Part shown: positions 43,075 to 51,762 of the stretch, one piece after another
Layout: each line of letters opens with the position of its first letter
How positions within the stretch are numbered: position 1 is the first letter of the stretch
From: Rhodospirillum sp047263945
Lineage (GTDB): Bacteria > Pseudomonadota > Alphaproteobacteria > Rhodospirillales > Rhodospirillaceae
Length of the DNA stretch: 64,000 bases
Reading direction: 5' to 3'
NCBI RefSeq assembly: GCF_047263945.1
Contig: NZ_JBLAVB010000001.1
Coordinates: 310,001-374,000 of the forward strand
Notes under the pieces: model-generated
The model's database searches: none
What the model was told of the DNA's origin: nothing
The model's input: the letters and a program-made list of their open reading frames with translations, nothing else
Made by a program: the position numbers and the translations under genes

Positions 43075-45147
43075 ATGATGCTTTCCACCGTTTTCCGCAG
43101 TCTTGCAAATCCATTTCGCACCGGCCCCCTTGCCCGCATCGGGGCCGTTTTTCGTGATCTGTCTATCGGAATCAAGATTGGACTTGGGTTCGGAGTTGTC
43201 GTTGTCTTGCTCGTCGCCCTGGGAGCGGGAGGGGCCTGGGGGCTCTTCGATGCGAAGAACAAAGTGGGGGCGGTGCGGACCATGAACAATGTGACCGCAG
43301 AACTGTCCGACGCTTATACGACCATGCTGAAGGTTGAAAGCAGTCTGGAGGACTTCCTGCTCACCAATGAGGCCAGTGCCGGCGACACGGCGCGGGGAAC
43401 CTTGGGCGGCGTCCAGGTGAGGCTGACCCAGGCAATGGAAACTGCGCCCGAAGATCAAAGGGAGAGGCTGGCGGAGGTTCTGGACCGCATCGGTACCCTG
43501 AGCGACCTGATGGAACAGGTCATCAATGCCCAGAACATTGCGGAGGTGGCCTTCATTGGGGTGAATACCCAGGGACTGGAGTTGGAAGACTCGGTGAACA
43601 ATCTGGCGACACTGACCTTTTCCTCGGGTTGGATGCGCGACATTTTCAAGACAGGAGAGGTTCGGCTGGCCCTGGCCAAGGCCCGCATGGGCGCGGAAGC
43701 CTATTTCGTTCGACCGGATGTCGTGCCCTTCAAGTCGGCGATGGACTCCTTGATCGAAGCGCAGAAGCTGATGGAGAGCTTGGTGAAAAGTCAGAAGGGG
43801 AAACCGGCCGGAACCCTGGCCGCGTCCATTGCCGAGAATCTGAGCTCCTACAAGGCGAGCTTGGAGGCGGCGCGGGACTCCGTTTCTGCGCGCGTGGCTC
43901 TCATCCATGACAAGCTGATCCCAGAGCAGCGCAAGGTGATACAGGGCATGCGCAGGATTAAAAAGGCGACGGATAAGCAACGGACAGCCATGGGCGAGAC
44001 CATCGACGCGGGATTGGAGAGGAATGCCTTTCTGGCTGCGGGAATCGCCGGTGGTGTGATTTTCTTCTCCATCCTGCTAAGTCTGATCTTGGGCCGTTCT
44101 ATTAGCCACCCGATCGGCCGTTTGATCAATGCCGTCGAACGTTTGGAGCACAAGGATACCAGTCAAGCTATATCTGACACGCACCGAGCCGACGAGGTGG
44201 GGCGACTGGCCCGGGCTTTGGATAGTTTCCGGGAGGGCATGCGCGAAGCTCAGGCCCTGGAGCGGGAGAAGGAGGAGATGAACCGCCAACGTGAGGAACG
44301 AACTGTCCTGCTTACCCAGCTTAACGCCACCTTTGAGGAGGCCAGCCGCAGCCTGTTGGGTGAAACCACCCGGGAAGTGGAGCGGTTGCGATCCATTGCC
44401 AATGATATGGATAAGCTATCTCAGGACACCGACTCGGGCGCCGGAATCGCTGCAGAAGCCGCCACTCGGGCCAGTGATGACACGGAGTCCGCCGCCGCTG
44501 CCGCCGAGGAATTATCCACGTCCATTCAAGAGATCAGCCGTCAGGTCCAGCATTCTTCCAGCGTCTCCAGTGCGGCGGCCTCCTTGGCCAGTGGCGCGGT
44601 CGCTGTGGTTGATGGGCTCTCCTCCGACGCGGATCGCATTGGCGAGGTGGTGGACCTGATCACGGCCATCGCCGCTCAAACCAATCTTCTTGCCTTGAAT
44701 GCGACCATCGAGGCGGCTCGCGCGGGAGATGCTGGAAAGGGCTTCGCTGTCGTTGCCAATGAGGTCAAGAGTCTGGCGAACCAAACCGCCCGGGCCACCG
44801 AGGAAATCGGCCAAAGGGTTCACGCGGTGCAGGGCAAGACCAAGGAAACCGTCGAAGTCATCCGGAGCATTGTCGAGTCCATTGGCGATGTGATGAGAAC
44901 GGCCACTGCGATCGCATCTGCGGTGGAGGAGCAAGGGGCCGCGACCCATGAAATTGCCCGCAATATCCAAGCCGTGGCGGAGGGAGCCCGCGCTGCGGCC
45001 AGCGGCGCAACCACTGTCCGCGCCACCGCCGAGGACGCCAGAGGTCAAGCGAAAGGGGTGGTGGAAGCTGTCGGGACCTTGACGGAGCGCTCGCAGGCCC
45101 TACGCCAAACCATTGACGGATTCCTGGGCAACGTGCGGGCCGCCTGA
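43075..45147 (+). CDS. Methyl-accepting chemotaxis protein (helical-bundle sensor, HAMP, MCP)
   Basis: 690 residues from the ATG at 43075, six bases after a GGGGA site; ATG at 43063 is possible. TM1 at about 33-58, a long helical periplasmic sensor (HBM/4HB-like, about 60-320), TM2 at about 330-350, HAMP, then the MCP signalling domain with the conserved tip AAQTNLLALNATIEAARAGD. Its methylation helices are rich in Ala/Glu/Gln. It senses a small ligand (HBM relatives bind organic acids) and signals to CheA. No che genes are adjacent. Confidence 0.92.
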   Translation: MMLSTVFRSLANPFRTGPLARIGAVFRDLSIGIKIGLGFGVVVVLLVALGAGGAWGLFDAKNKVGAVRTMNNVTAELSDAYTTMLKVESSLEDFLLTNEASAGDTARGTLGGVQVRLTQAMETAPEDQRERLAEVLDRIGTLSDLMEQVINAQNIAEVAFIGVNTQGLELEDSVNNLATLTFSSGWMRDIFKTGEVRLALAKARMGAEAYFVRPDVVPFKSAMDSLIEAQKLMESLVKSQKGKPAGTLAASIAENLSSYKASLEAARDSVSARVALIHDKLIPEQRKVIQGMRRIKKATDKQRTAMGETIDAGLERNAFLAAGIAGGVIFFSILLSLILGRSISHPIGRLINAVERLEHKDTSQAISDTHRADEVGRLARALDSFREGMREAQALEREKEEMNRQREERTVLLTQLNATFEEASRSLLGETTREVERLRSIANDMDKLSQDTDSGAGIAAEAATRASDDTESAAAAAEELSTSIQEISRQVQHSSSVSSAAASLASGAVAVVDGLSSDADRIGEVVDLITAIAAQTNLLALNATIEAARAGDAGKGFAVVANEVKSLANQTARATEEIGQRVHAVQGKTKETVEVIRSIVESIGDVMRTATAIASAVEEQGAATHEIARNIQAVAEGARAAASGATTVRATAEDARGQAKGVVEAVGTLTERSQALRQTIDGFLGNVRAA

Positions 45148-45148
45148 C

Positions 45149-45178
45149 GGGGGCGCGGTGCATCACGCCCCCGATTTT
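45149..45178 (+). terminator. Terminator after the chemoreceptor gene
   Basis: Stem GGGGGCG / CGCCCCC with a 10-base loop followed by GATTTTAA, starting 2 bp after the stop codon. Confidence 0.65.
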
Positions 45179-45216
45179 AAGCGGGCCCATGCTTCCACTA
45201 TGGTCGGTTCCGAGTG

Positions 45217-45273
45217 CTCCGAGATCAAGTTGGGTCATTTCTTGGCCCAAACTTGGCCTCGGAACATTCTGGA
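45217..45273. repeat. R2-family repeat fragment
   Basis: CTCCGAGATCAAGTTGGGTC...CCAAACTTGGCCTCGGA, one hairpin half of R2. It lies between the chemoreceptor and the convergent LysM gene stop. Confidence 0.65.
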
Positions 45274-46323
45274 TCAGCAGGCCCAGACCACGTAGCCTGC
45301 GGTGCTTACCCCATGTGTGGCCAAGGTCGATTGGGCTTCGGTGTAAAGGGAGGCGTGAACAATGCTGGGGATGATTTTGGCCTTGGCCTTGGCATAGCTG
45401 TTCCAAGTGACCCCATCGGTGGTGGCCCAGTCGTTGGCCGTTTCGTTCCCTCTGGTATAGAGCTGGGGCGAGAGGAAATCGATGTTGGGATCAGCGAAAA
45501 AACTCTCCATGAGGGTTGGCGCGTCATGGATCCCGTAGGGGGCCGAATGGCTGATGGTAACCAGGACGAAAAGACCCTTGGCCTTGGCCGTGGCGAAGGA
45601 CGTTTGGAACGCCGCGCTTAGGCCGCTGTCCCCTTCCTCCACGTCGTAGGCGATTCCCTGGTAGGCGGACAGTTGGCCCGATTGGATCACCGAGTCGATC
45701 TTGGATAGCCAATCCTTGGTGAAGGCCCCCTTCTCGTTGCCACCGCCAAAGGTGATGTATTTGTCTCCCGTCAGTCGACCGCAGATGGCGTGGGCTTGGG
45801 GTATGGCTTCGTTCGGGTCGGTCCATCCGCTGAAGGCCAATCCCAGAGTCGTGCCCGCCGGAGCGGTCTGGTGTTCCCAGGTCTTCGCCCAATACCCGAT
45901 ATTGGATGCGCCCACCGCTGTGGGTGAGGGAGCCGGTGTCGGGCTTGGGCCCGGGCTCGGGGCCGGAGCGGGATGGGAGGCTGCGGCGGGAATGGAGATC
46001 ACCTGACCAATCGCCAGACTCGAAGCGGGCGTATCAGGGTTTGCCTTGGCGATGTCCTCCGCTGAGACACCGACGCTGGCGACCACTCCCTGGCTGATGG
46101 ACCAGTAACTGTCCCCCGGAAGGATCGTATAGCGCAATCCTGGTTGCTGGGTTCCCTTTGCCGGAACGGTGATAACCTGGTCCACCCGCAGACTGGACGC
46201 AGGTGTTTCCGGGTTGGCCGCTTCGATGTCGGTCAGCGTCACTCCCTTGCATGTTGCGAGGTTGGATGCGATGGCGGCGTAGGTGTCGCCGGAAAGAATC
46301 TTGTATTTCAAGGCAGTGGACAT
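45274..46323 (-). CDS. Protein with two LysM domains and a GH18-like C-terminal domain
   Basis: 349 residues. LysM1 at about 6-53 (LKYKILSGDTYAAIASNLAT), LysM2 at about 63-112 (LRYTILPGDSYWSISQGVVA), a Pro/Ser/Ala-rich linker at 115-138, and a C-terminal TIM-barrel-like domain at 140-349 with GYWAKTWE, LGLAFSGWTD and GIAYDVEEG (Asp/Glu at 227-230, at the place of a glycosidase acid motif). It could bind and perhaps hydrolyse peptidoglycan or chitin. No signal peptide is seen, odd for such a protein, so non-classical export or cytosolic assembly is possible. Enzyme activity is unproven. Confidence 0.75.
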   Translation of the reverse strand: MSTALKYKILSGDTYAAIASNLATCKGVTLTDIEAANPETPASSLRVDQVITVPAKGTQQPGLRYTILPGDSYWSISQGVVASVGVSAEDIAKANPDTPASSLAIGQVISIPAAASHPAPAPSPGPSPTPAPSPTAVGASNIGYWAKTWEHQTAPAGTTLGLAFSGWTDPNEAIPQAHAICGRLTGDKYITFGGGNEKGAFTKDWLSKIDSVIQSGQLSAYQGIAYDVEEGDSGLSAAFQTSFATAKAKGLFVLVTISHSAPYGIHDAPTLMESFFADPNIDFLSPQLYTRGNETANDWATTDGVTWNSYAKAKAKIIPSIVHASLYTEAQSTLATHGVSTAGYVVWAC

Positions 46324-46539
46324 GATTTATACCTCTATACGAGAAACAGCGGTTAAGAGAGGGTAGCGCCTTAAAGATGCAATATATCATAATTATAACC
46401 AAAAATATCGGCATCATCCCATAATGTTGTTTTGGTTTCGAACTCAGATGACGGCGGAGGAGGCAGGGGAGTCCTCTCCTTGGGCCGCCTCGTAGAAGGA
46501 TCCTGTTCCATGGCCAAACCCCGCCCCCCAGAATTCGTG
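46324..46539. other. Intergenic region upstream of the LysM gene
   Basis: About 215 bp with no gene. It is AT-rich next to the LysM start, where the promoter should lie, and then GC-rich up to the R2 repeat. Confidence 0.35.
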
Positions 46540-46665
46540 CTAGAGTGAAACGGGATCAGCTTGAGTCAAGCTGGCCCCGTTTCACTCTCGTTCTATAAGT
46601 TTTAGAGTATCTTCGAGGCCAAGTTTGGTCGCGACGCGACCCAACTTGATCTCGGAATACTCTAG
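46540..46665. repeat. R2-family repeat, full copy, at the truncated 5' end of tfoX
   Basis: 126 bp bounded by CTAGAG and CTCTAG. The left half is the GAGTGAAAC...GTTTCACTC palindrome (46544-46588). The right half is GAGGCCAAGTTTGGTCGC / GCGACCCAACTTGATCTC. It ends exactly where TfoX-like coding sequence begins (see 46666-46979). Confidence 0.9.
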
Positions 46666-46979
46666 AGCTTCAAGACACTCTCGACCGCGCCGGTCCGACG
46701 GGAGTCAAACGGATGTTCGGGGGCTGGGCCTTCACCCATGGGGGCGAGATGTTCGCCATGGTCTTTGGTGGCCAGCTCTATTTCCGGGTTGATAACGCCC
46801 TTCGCGCCGACCTGGAGGGGGAGGGGAGCTTTCCCTTCACCTATGAAAAGGGGGGGAAGACGATCACCGTTGGCAAGTTCCTTTCTGCGCCCGATGCCTG
46901 CCTGGATGATGGCGATCTACTAGTAGATTGGGCCCGTCGGGCCATGGTGGCAAACCCGCCAAAGTTGTCCCTCGGTTGA
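46666..46979 (+). pseudogene. TfoX N-terminal-domain gene, 5'-truncated by an R2 repeat
   Basis: In-frame coding sequence reads from the R2 boundary as LQDTLDRAGPTGVKRMFGGW, then VFGGQLYFRVDN and LLVDWARRA, matching the TfoX/Sxy N-terminal domain (PF04993). The family's first 10-15 residues and start codon are missing. No ATG, GTG or TTG lies upstream in frame before the stop at 46647, inside the repeat. The first possible ATG (46713) is at the M of KRMFGG, which would give an 88-residue product without the first helix. Relatives regulate competence in some bacteria; most are uncharacterised. Probably non-functional. Confidence 0.75.
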
Positions 46980-46999
46980 GGGAGGCGTGGTAGGCTTCC

Positions 47000-47134
47000 C
47001 TGAGGCCCCGCACCCCCATTCGTTTTTCATCAATGGGATCAAAGGGTCCGTGACCCTTTGCGGGTCTGGGCAGAGCCCAGAAACTGCGAAGCAGGGTTTC
47101 CGGATTTTCAAGGACACAGTGTATATATTGAAAT
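47000..47134. mobile_element. R4 MITE-like element, reverse orientation
   Basis: On the minus strand it reads like the element at 19592: TATACACTGTGTCCTTG end, GAAACCCTGCTTCGCAGTTTC, GGGCTCTGCCCAGACC, AAAGGGTC...GACCCTTT, then a diverged end with GGGGCCTCAGGG. It lies 20 bp after the tfoX remnant stop. Confidence 0.7.
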
Positions 47135-47179
47135 AATGAGAGTTTTTTCGGGTTGAGCTCCAAGAGAGAAGGAAAATCC

Positions 47180-47548
47180 ATGCGGATTCTGGTGATAGAT
47201 GATGAAGACTTGGCCCGCTTCACCCTGCGCGAGATGCTCGTGTCCCTGGGGCACGAGGTCCTGGAAGCCCGCGACGGGCGGGAAGGATTGGCACGGCTTG
47301 GGCCAGGCGGTGTTGACTTGGTGGTGACGGATATCCTGATGCCCAACATGGACGGTGTGGAATTCGTCATGACGGCTCGCAAGGACTGGCCAAACTTGAA
47401 AGTCATCGCCATTTCCGGCGGAGGGCGAACCAGGAACCTGGACTTTCTGGAGCTGGCCAAGGACTACGGCGCTGCGGCCACTCTGTCTAAGCCATTTAAC
47501 AAGGCGGATTTGCTCTCGGCCCTGGAGGCGGCCTCCAGGGCCGGGTGA
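47180..47548 (+). CDS. Stand-alone receiver (CheY-like) response regulator
   Basis: 122 residues from the ATG at 47180, with AAGGA just upstream. A single receiver domain: acidic pair in RILVIDDEDLARFTLRE, phospho-acceptor Asp in LVVTDILMPNMDGVEF, the conserved Ser in AISGGG, and the Lys of LSKPF. No output domain, so it is a CheY/SdrG-like phosphorelay element. Its kinase is not adjacent; the REC-GGDEF protein at 34501 is the only other two-component protein in the window. Confidence 0.92.
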   Translation: MRILVIDDEDLARFTLREMLVSLGHEVLEARDGREGLARLGPGGVDLVVTDILMPNMDGVEFVMTARKDWPNLKVIAISGGGRTRNLDFLELAKDYGAAATLSKPFNKADLLSALEAASRAG

Positions 47549-47865
47549 GCAAAGGGGCCTCTCCCTTTTTCGTGATCTTTTAGATCAAATGGTTAGAGCA
47601 TCGCGTGGACCGGAAAACCGGTTCCCACTTTTCCGCTTGATGCTCTAGGGCTTTGGGCAAGGGGATGAGGAGTCCCTTGGCCCTTCGCGCGCGTGGATTT
47701 TTTAATCGGAAAAATCGAAGAATAATTGAGATAATATCAATTATCTTTTCTTTTGGGCACTGGGTACCTTGTTGAGGCGTTAAGGCATTCAACCCGCCGG
47801 GCCGGGATCCTCTCCCGTTCGGCACCCCAAGCCAAATCCAGGCAACCCAAAAGGAGTTTTTCCCC
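47549..47865. other. ahpC upstream region with an R-type palindrome at 47595-47646
   Basis: About 317 bp. It contains AGAGCATC...GATGCTCT ends enclosing ACCGGAAAACCGGT and a TTCCGC tail, a palindromic element I recognise as common in alphaproteobacterial genomes. About 47690-47750 is AT-rich and could hold the ahpC promoter. No OxyR site can be called with confidence. Confidence 0.55.
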
Positions 47866-48429
47866 ATGTCGCTTATCGGAACCGAGGTCAAGCCGTTCTC
47901 CGCCAAGGCGTTCCAGAAGGGGGCGTTCATCGACGTCACCGACGCGGATCTGAAGGGCAAGTGGTCCGTCGTGTTCTTCTACCCGGCCGATTTCACCTTC
48001 GTCTGCCCGACCGAACTGGAAGACCTGGCCAACAGCTACGCCGAGCTTCAGGCCATGGGCGTGGAAGTCTATTCCGTTTCCACCGACACCCATTTCTCCC
48101 ACAAGGCTTGGCACGACACCTCCCCGGCGATCGGCAAGATCGATTACGTGATGGTCGGCGACCCGACCGGCGTGATCAGCCGCAACTTCGAGGTGATGAT
48201 TGAGGAGGCCGGTCTGGCCAACCGCGGCACCTTCGTGATCGACCCGGATGGCGTGATCCAGGCCCTGGAAATCACCGCCGAGGGCATTGGCCGCAACGCC
48301 GATGACCTGATGCGCAAGGTGAAGGCCGCCCAGTACGTCGCCGCCCACCCCGGCGAGGTCTGCCCCGCCAAGTGGAAGGAAGGCGAAGCCACCCTGGCGC
48401 CCTCCCTGGATCTTGTTGGCAAGATCTAA
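47866..48429 (+). CDS. ahpC: Alkyl hydroperoxide reductase subunit C (peroxiredoxin)
   Basis: 187 residues, as in E. coli AhpC. The peroxidatic Cys is in DFTFVCPTE, the resolving Cys in GEVCPAKW. The start has an AAAAGGAG site. It reduces H2O2, alkyl peroxides and peroxynitrite, and is recycled by AhpF encoded 225 bp downstream. The last codons (LVGKI) are copied in a 28-bp tandem duplication just after the stop. Confidence 0.97.
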   Translation: MSLIGTEVKPFSAKAFQKGAFIDVTDADLKGKWSVVFFYPADFTFVCPTELEDLANSYAELQAMGVEVYSVSTDTHFSHKAWHDTSPAIGKIDYVMVGDPTGVISRNFEVMIEEAGLANRGTFVIDPDGVIQALEITAEGIGRNADDLMRKVKAAQYVAAHPGEVCPAKWKEGEATLAPSLDLVGKI

Positions 48430-48466
48430 AGCTGACGGTCTTGTTGGCAAGATCTAGAGCCGACGC
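48411..48466. repeat. 28-bp tandem duplication at the ahpC 3' end
   Basis: Two units (48411-48438 and 48439-48466) starting TCTTGTTGGCAAGATCTA. Each contains a GATCTTG-TTGG-CAAGATC hairpin. The first encodes the end of ahpC and its stop; the second is non-coding. They differ at three positions. Confidence 0.9.
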
Positions 48467-48478
48467 TCTTGTGCTTGT

Positions 48479-48568
48479 CGGTGGGATCTCAGGCCTCGCC
48501 TGGATCCCACCGAAAACCGAATGGCCCGGATCCCCTTTCCCAATCCCCTTCCCCGGGATCCGGGCCAT
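48479..48568 (+). promoter_or_regulatory. Two strong hairpins in the ahpC-ahpF gap
   Basis: Hairpin 1 (48479-48512): CGGTGGGATC / GATCCCACCG with inner CAGGC/GCCTG. Hairpin 2 (48521-48568): ATGGCCCGGATCCC / GGGATCCGGGCCAT, a perfect 14-bp stem. Neither is followed by a T-run, so they are more likely mRNA-stabilising or partial attenuation structures that set the ahpC:ahpF ratio than simple terminators. Confidence 0.75.
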
Positions 48569-48654
48569 GAGGTTTCTTCTTCCGCCATGTCCCACGGGAC
48601 CCCTTCAACCCGAACCAACCCCCCTCATTGACGTGATCCCTGGAGACCGCAGCC

Positions 48655-50238
48655 ATGCTGGATGCCACCCTGAAGACCCAGTTGAAATCCTACCTCGACA
48701 ATGTCACCCAACCCATTGAACTGGTTGCCTCCGTCGACGGTGGCGAGAAGTCCGGCGAGATGCAGTCCCTGCTGAACGACATCGTCTCATTGTCGGACAA
48801 GATCACCCTGCGCGAGGACGGCACGGACAGCCGCAAGCCCTCCTTCGCCATCAAGCGCGTTGGGTCCGATGTGGGTGTGACCTTCGCCGGTCTGCCCATG
48901 GGCCATGAGTTCAACTCCCTCGTGCTGGCCCTTCTGCAGGTCGGCGGCCATCCCTCCAAGGCCGCGCCGGACGTGCTGGAGCAGGTTAAGGGGTTGAGCG
49001 GTGATTTTGTCTTCGAAACCTATTTCTCCCTGTCCTGCCAGAACTGCCCGGACGTGGTGCAGGCGCTCAACCTGATGGCCGCCTTGAACCCCAACGTCAA
49101 ACACACCGCCATTGATGGCGCCCTGTTCCAGGATGAGGTCGAGCGCCGCCAGATCATGGCCGTGCCCAGCATCTACTTGAACGGCCAACCCTTCGGCCAG
49201 GGCCGCATGGGTCTGGAGCAGATCCTTGCCAAGGTCGATACGGGCGCCGAAGCCCGCGTCGCCGAGGAGCTCAAGGGCAAGGAAGCCTTCGACGTTCTGG
49301 TGATCGGCGGCGGTCCCGCCGGTGCCGCAGCGGCCATCTATGCGGGCCGCAAGGGCATCCGGACCGGTGTTGCGGCGGAGCGTTTCGGTGGTCAGGTGCT
49401 CGACACCATGGGAATCGAGAACTTCATCTCCGTCTCCCACACGGAAGGCCCCAAGCTCGCCGCCGCCTTGGAAAGCCATGTCCAGGACTACGACGTGGAC
49501 ATCATGAACCTGCAGAAGGCCGAGGCGCTGGTTCCGGCCACCACCCCCGGCGGTTTGGTCACGGTGGAGCTGGCCAATGGGGCGAGCCTGAAGGCCAAGA
49601 CCCTGGTCCTGTCGACCGGCGCCCGCTGGCGGCAGATGAATGTCCCGGGCGAGGACGAATACCGCAATAAGGGCGTGGCCTACTGCCCCCACTGCGACGG
49701 CCCCCTGTTCAAGGGCAAGCGCACCGCAGTGATCGGCGGCGGCAACTCCGGCGTGGAAGCGGCCATCGATTTGGCCGGTATCGTTGCCCATGTGACCTTG
49801 ATTGAGTTCGACACCCAGATGCGGGCCGACGAGGTTTTGCAACGCAAGCTGCGGAGCCTGCCCAACGTGACGGTCATTCTCAATGCCCAGACCACGGAAG
49901 TGAAGGGCGACGGCGCCAAGGTGACCGGCCTGTTCTACAAGGACCGCGCCACCGGCGAGGTTCACGAGGTCGCGCTGGAAGGAATCTTCGTCCAGATCGG
50001 TCTGGTGCCGAACACCGAGTGGCTCAAGGGTGTGGTCGATCTGTCCCCGCGCGGTGAGGTCATCGTCGATGACAAGGGCGCGACCAGTGTGCCCGGGGTC
50101 TTTGCGGCGGGGGACTGTACCACCGTTCCTTATAAGCAGATCGTTATCGCCATGGGCGAGGGGGCGAAGGCCGCCCTGTCCGCCTTCGATCATCTCATCC
50201 GGGCCGTGCCTTCGGAAACAGCGGTGGCGGCTGAGTAG
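48655..50238 (+). CDS. ahpF: Alkyl hydroperoxide reductase subunit F
   Basis: 527 residues. An N-terminal double-thioredoxin module with the CQNC active site (near residue 129) is followed by a thioredoxin-reductase-like module with FAD motif VLVIGGGPAGAAAAIYAGRK (about 213), a CPHC disulfide (near 344), an NAD-binding VIGGGNSGVEAAIDLAG and a closing GVFAAGDCTTVPYKQ. It transfers electrons from NADH to AhpC. It forms an operon with ahpC across the structured 225-bp gap. Confidence 0.97.
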   Translation: MLDATLKTQLKSYLDNVTQPIELVASVDGGEKSGEMQSLLNDIVSLSDKITLREDGTDSRKPSFAIKRVGSDVGVTFAGLPMGHEFNSLVLALLQVGGHPSKAAPDVLEQVKGLSGDFVFETYFSLSCQNCPDVVQALNLMAALNPNVKHTAIDGALFQDEVERRQIMAVPSIYLNGQPFGQGRMGLEQILAKVDTGAEARVAEELKGKEAFDVLVIGGGPAGAAAAIYAGRKGIRTGVAAERFGGQVLDTMGIENFISVSHTEGPKLAAALESHVQDYDVDIMNLQKAEALVPATTPGGLVTVELANGASLKAKTLVLSTGARWRQMNVPGEDEYRNKGVAYCPHCDGPLFKGKRTAVIGGGNSGVEAAIDLAGIVAHVTLIEFDTQMRADEVLQRKLRSLPNVTVILNAQTTEVKGDGAKVTGLFYKDRATGEVHEVALEGIFVQIGLVPNTEWLKGVVDLSPRGEVIVDDKGATSVPGVFAAGDCTTVPYKQIVIAMGEGAKAALSAFDHLIRAVPSETAVAAE

Positions 50239-50354
50239 GAGATCGCCTGCGGCGAGGCGGGGGCCAGCCCCCGAAACCCCCGGTGGGGAGGCTTGGCCTC
50301 CCCACACCCCTGAGTATGCAGGTTTCTTTATTTGGCTCTAATGTTTTTTTACTT

Positions 50355-50482
50355 CGTCATCCCCGCGAACGCGGGGATCCAGGGTGGGAAGAACCAGCGG
50401 CGGCGATTGACGCATCCTGACGCGCAAAGCGCCAATACCAGAGAAATCAACCCTGGATGCCCGTTTTCACGGGCATGACGAA
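50355..50482. repeat. R5 palindromic repeat pair (BIME-like)
   Basis: Two inverted palindromes: CGTCATCCCCGCGAACGCGG plus GGATCCAGGG (50355-50385) and CCCTGGATGCCCGTTTTCAC plus GGGCATGACG (50453-50482). The CTGGAT...GATGACG type is widespread in proteobacteria as a REP-like repeat. It occupies the gap between the convergent ahpF and frnE-like genes. A third copy is at 52265. Confidence 0.85.
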
Positions 50483-50585
50483 ATATAAATGATCAGCCCT
50501 AAATAAAAGATATATGCATCCCTTAGCGCGTGCACGGGGATGACGGAACCGGTTGAATTCATAGTATGAATTTTGAGTGGGCCCC

Positions 50586-51242
50586 TTAGGCTTCTTCGAT
50601 CACCTTCCGTAAGACGTTGCTATAGGTCTCGACGCCCATGGCGCCGTTGCCCAGGTATTTTCCCGCGAAGACCATCGTCGGTACGCCGGTGATGCCCTGG
50701 CTGGTCCAGGTTTGTTCCTTTTCTCGCACCCGGTCGGCGAGCACCCCTGACAGCAGGACCTCCCGCGCTTCCCTGGCGTCCAGGCCGATGGATTGCGCCA
50801 CTTCGACGAGGACCGTGATATCGGACACGTCGCGGCCTTCGGTGAAATGGGCCGTCAACAGGGCCTGTTTGGCCGCATGGGCCAGTCCCTTCGGCTCCGC
50901 CCATTCGATCAGTTGATGGGCGAGGAAGGTATTGCACATGCGCATCTCGTCGGAAAAGACGAAGGGAAAGCCGACCTCGGCCCCGATTGCGGTGATCCGC
51001 TCCCGGTTCTTGTCCGATTCAGCCTTGGAGATCCCGTATTTGCGCATCAGGTGGTCCCGCAGGCCCTCGCCCTCTGGCGGCATGGTGGGGTTGAGTTCGA
51101 AGGGATGCCAATGGATGTCCAGTGCGATCCCCTCCGCCTCCGCTGCCGTGGCGAGTTGACGGTAGCCGATGGCGCACCAGGGACAGACAACATCCGAAAC
51201 GATATCGACGCGGATCGGGGCGGGGGCAGGTGAGGCGGTCAT
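50586..51242 (-). CDS. DsbA-family oxidoreductase, FrnE-like
   Basis: 218 residues from the ATG at 51242, with GGAG four bases upstream. IRVDIVSDVVCPWCAIGYRQL contains the CPWC active site at the start of a thioredoxin fold with a DsbA helical insertion. HWHPFELNPTMPPEG, GITGVPTMVFAGKYLGNGA and ETYSNVLRKV are typical of FrnE/2-hydroxychromene-isomerase-like proteins. No signal peptide, so cytosolic. Deinococcus FrnE is a disulfide isomerase involved in oxidative stress. Convergent with ahpF, but a functional link is only inferred. Confidence 0.88.
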   Translation of the reverse strand: MTASPAPAPIRVDIVSDVVCPWCAIGYRQLATAAEAEGIALDIHWHPFELNPTMPPEGEGLRDHLMRKYGISKAESDKNRERITAIGAEVGFPFVFSDEMRMCNTFLAHQLIEWAEPKGLAHAAKQALLTAHFTEGRDVSDITVLVEVAQSIGLDAREAREVLLSGVLADRVREKEQTWTSQGITGVPTMVFAGKYLGNGAMGVETYSNVLRKVIEEA

Positions 51243-51762
51243 GGCGCGCTCCTGTGACGGGGGGGATTGGTCGTCCATATGGGGAGGACCGAGCGCCAAA
51301 ACCGGACCCGATGGGGAAAAGGAGTGTTTCCGGGCTGTGGACAGCAGGGCGGATTTCAGGCAGGGAGCCCCCAGACCGTGGGGCGATCGGCCCCATAAAA
51401 TGGAGCCCACCCTCTCTTGATAGTAGATCACGCAGGGGTGTTCGCGGTACACTCCCGATTGTGTCCACCCTCAGAGATGGGCAAAGCGGCGTCGAGGATG
51501 GCTGGCACCACCCCCAACGCCTAACCGCAACCCTGCTTACACTAGGAAAGAGAGCAAGGTCATGGCTAACGCTTGTTATATCCCATTGTCCGCCGTTTCC
51601 ACAAATTCGTCCTGCTTGTGGGTCGAACTTGAGGTCGTGCTGGCCGGGGGCTGAGGGAGGACGCCGGGCGGGCCGGGTTATCCGGTGCCTGAGTTGTCTG
51701 TCCCCGCGTTGACCCGGTCCGTTTCGGCGGTTCTCCCCGGCCTCCGGCCGGATTATCCGGCT
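51243..51762. other. Divergent intergenic region, no gene recognised
   Basis: About 520 bp between frnE-like and XRE starts. GC-rich in the middle, with no palindrome or RNA gene evident. Confidence 0.35.
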
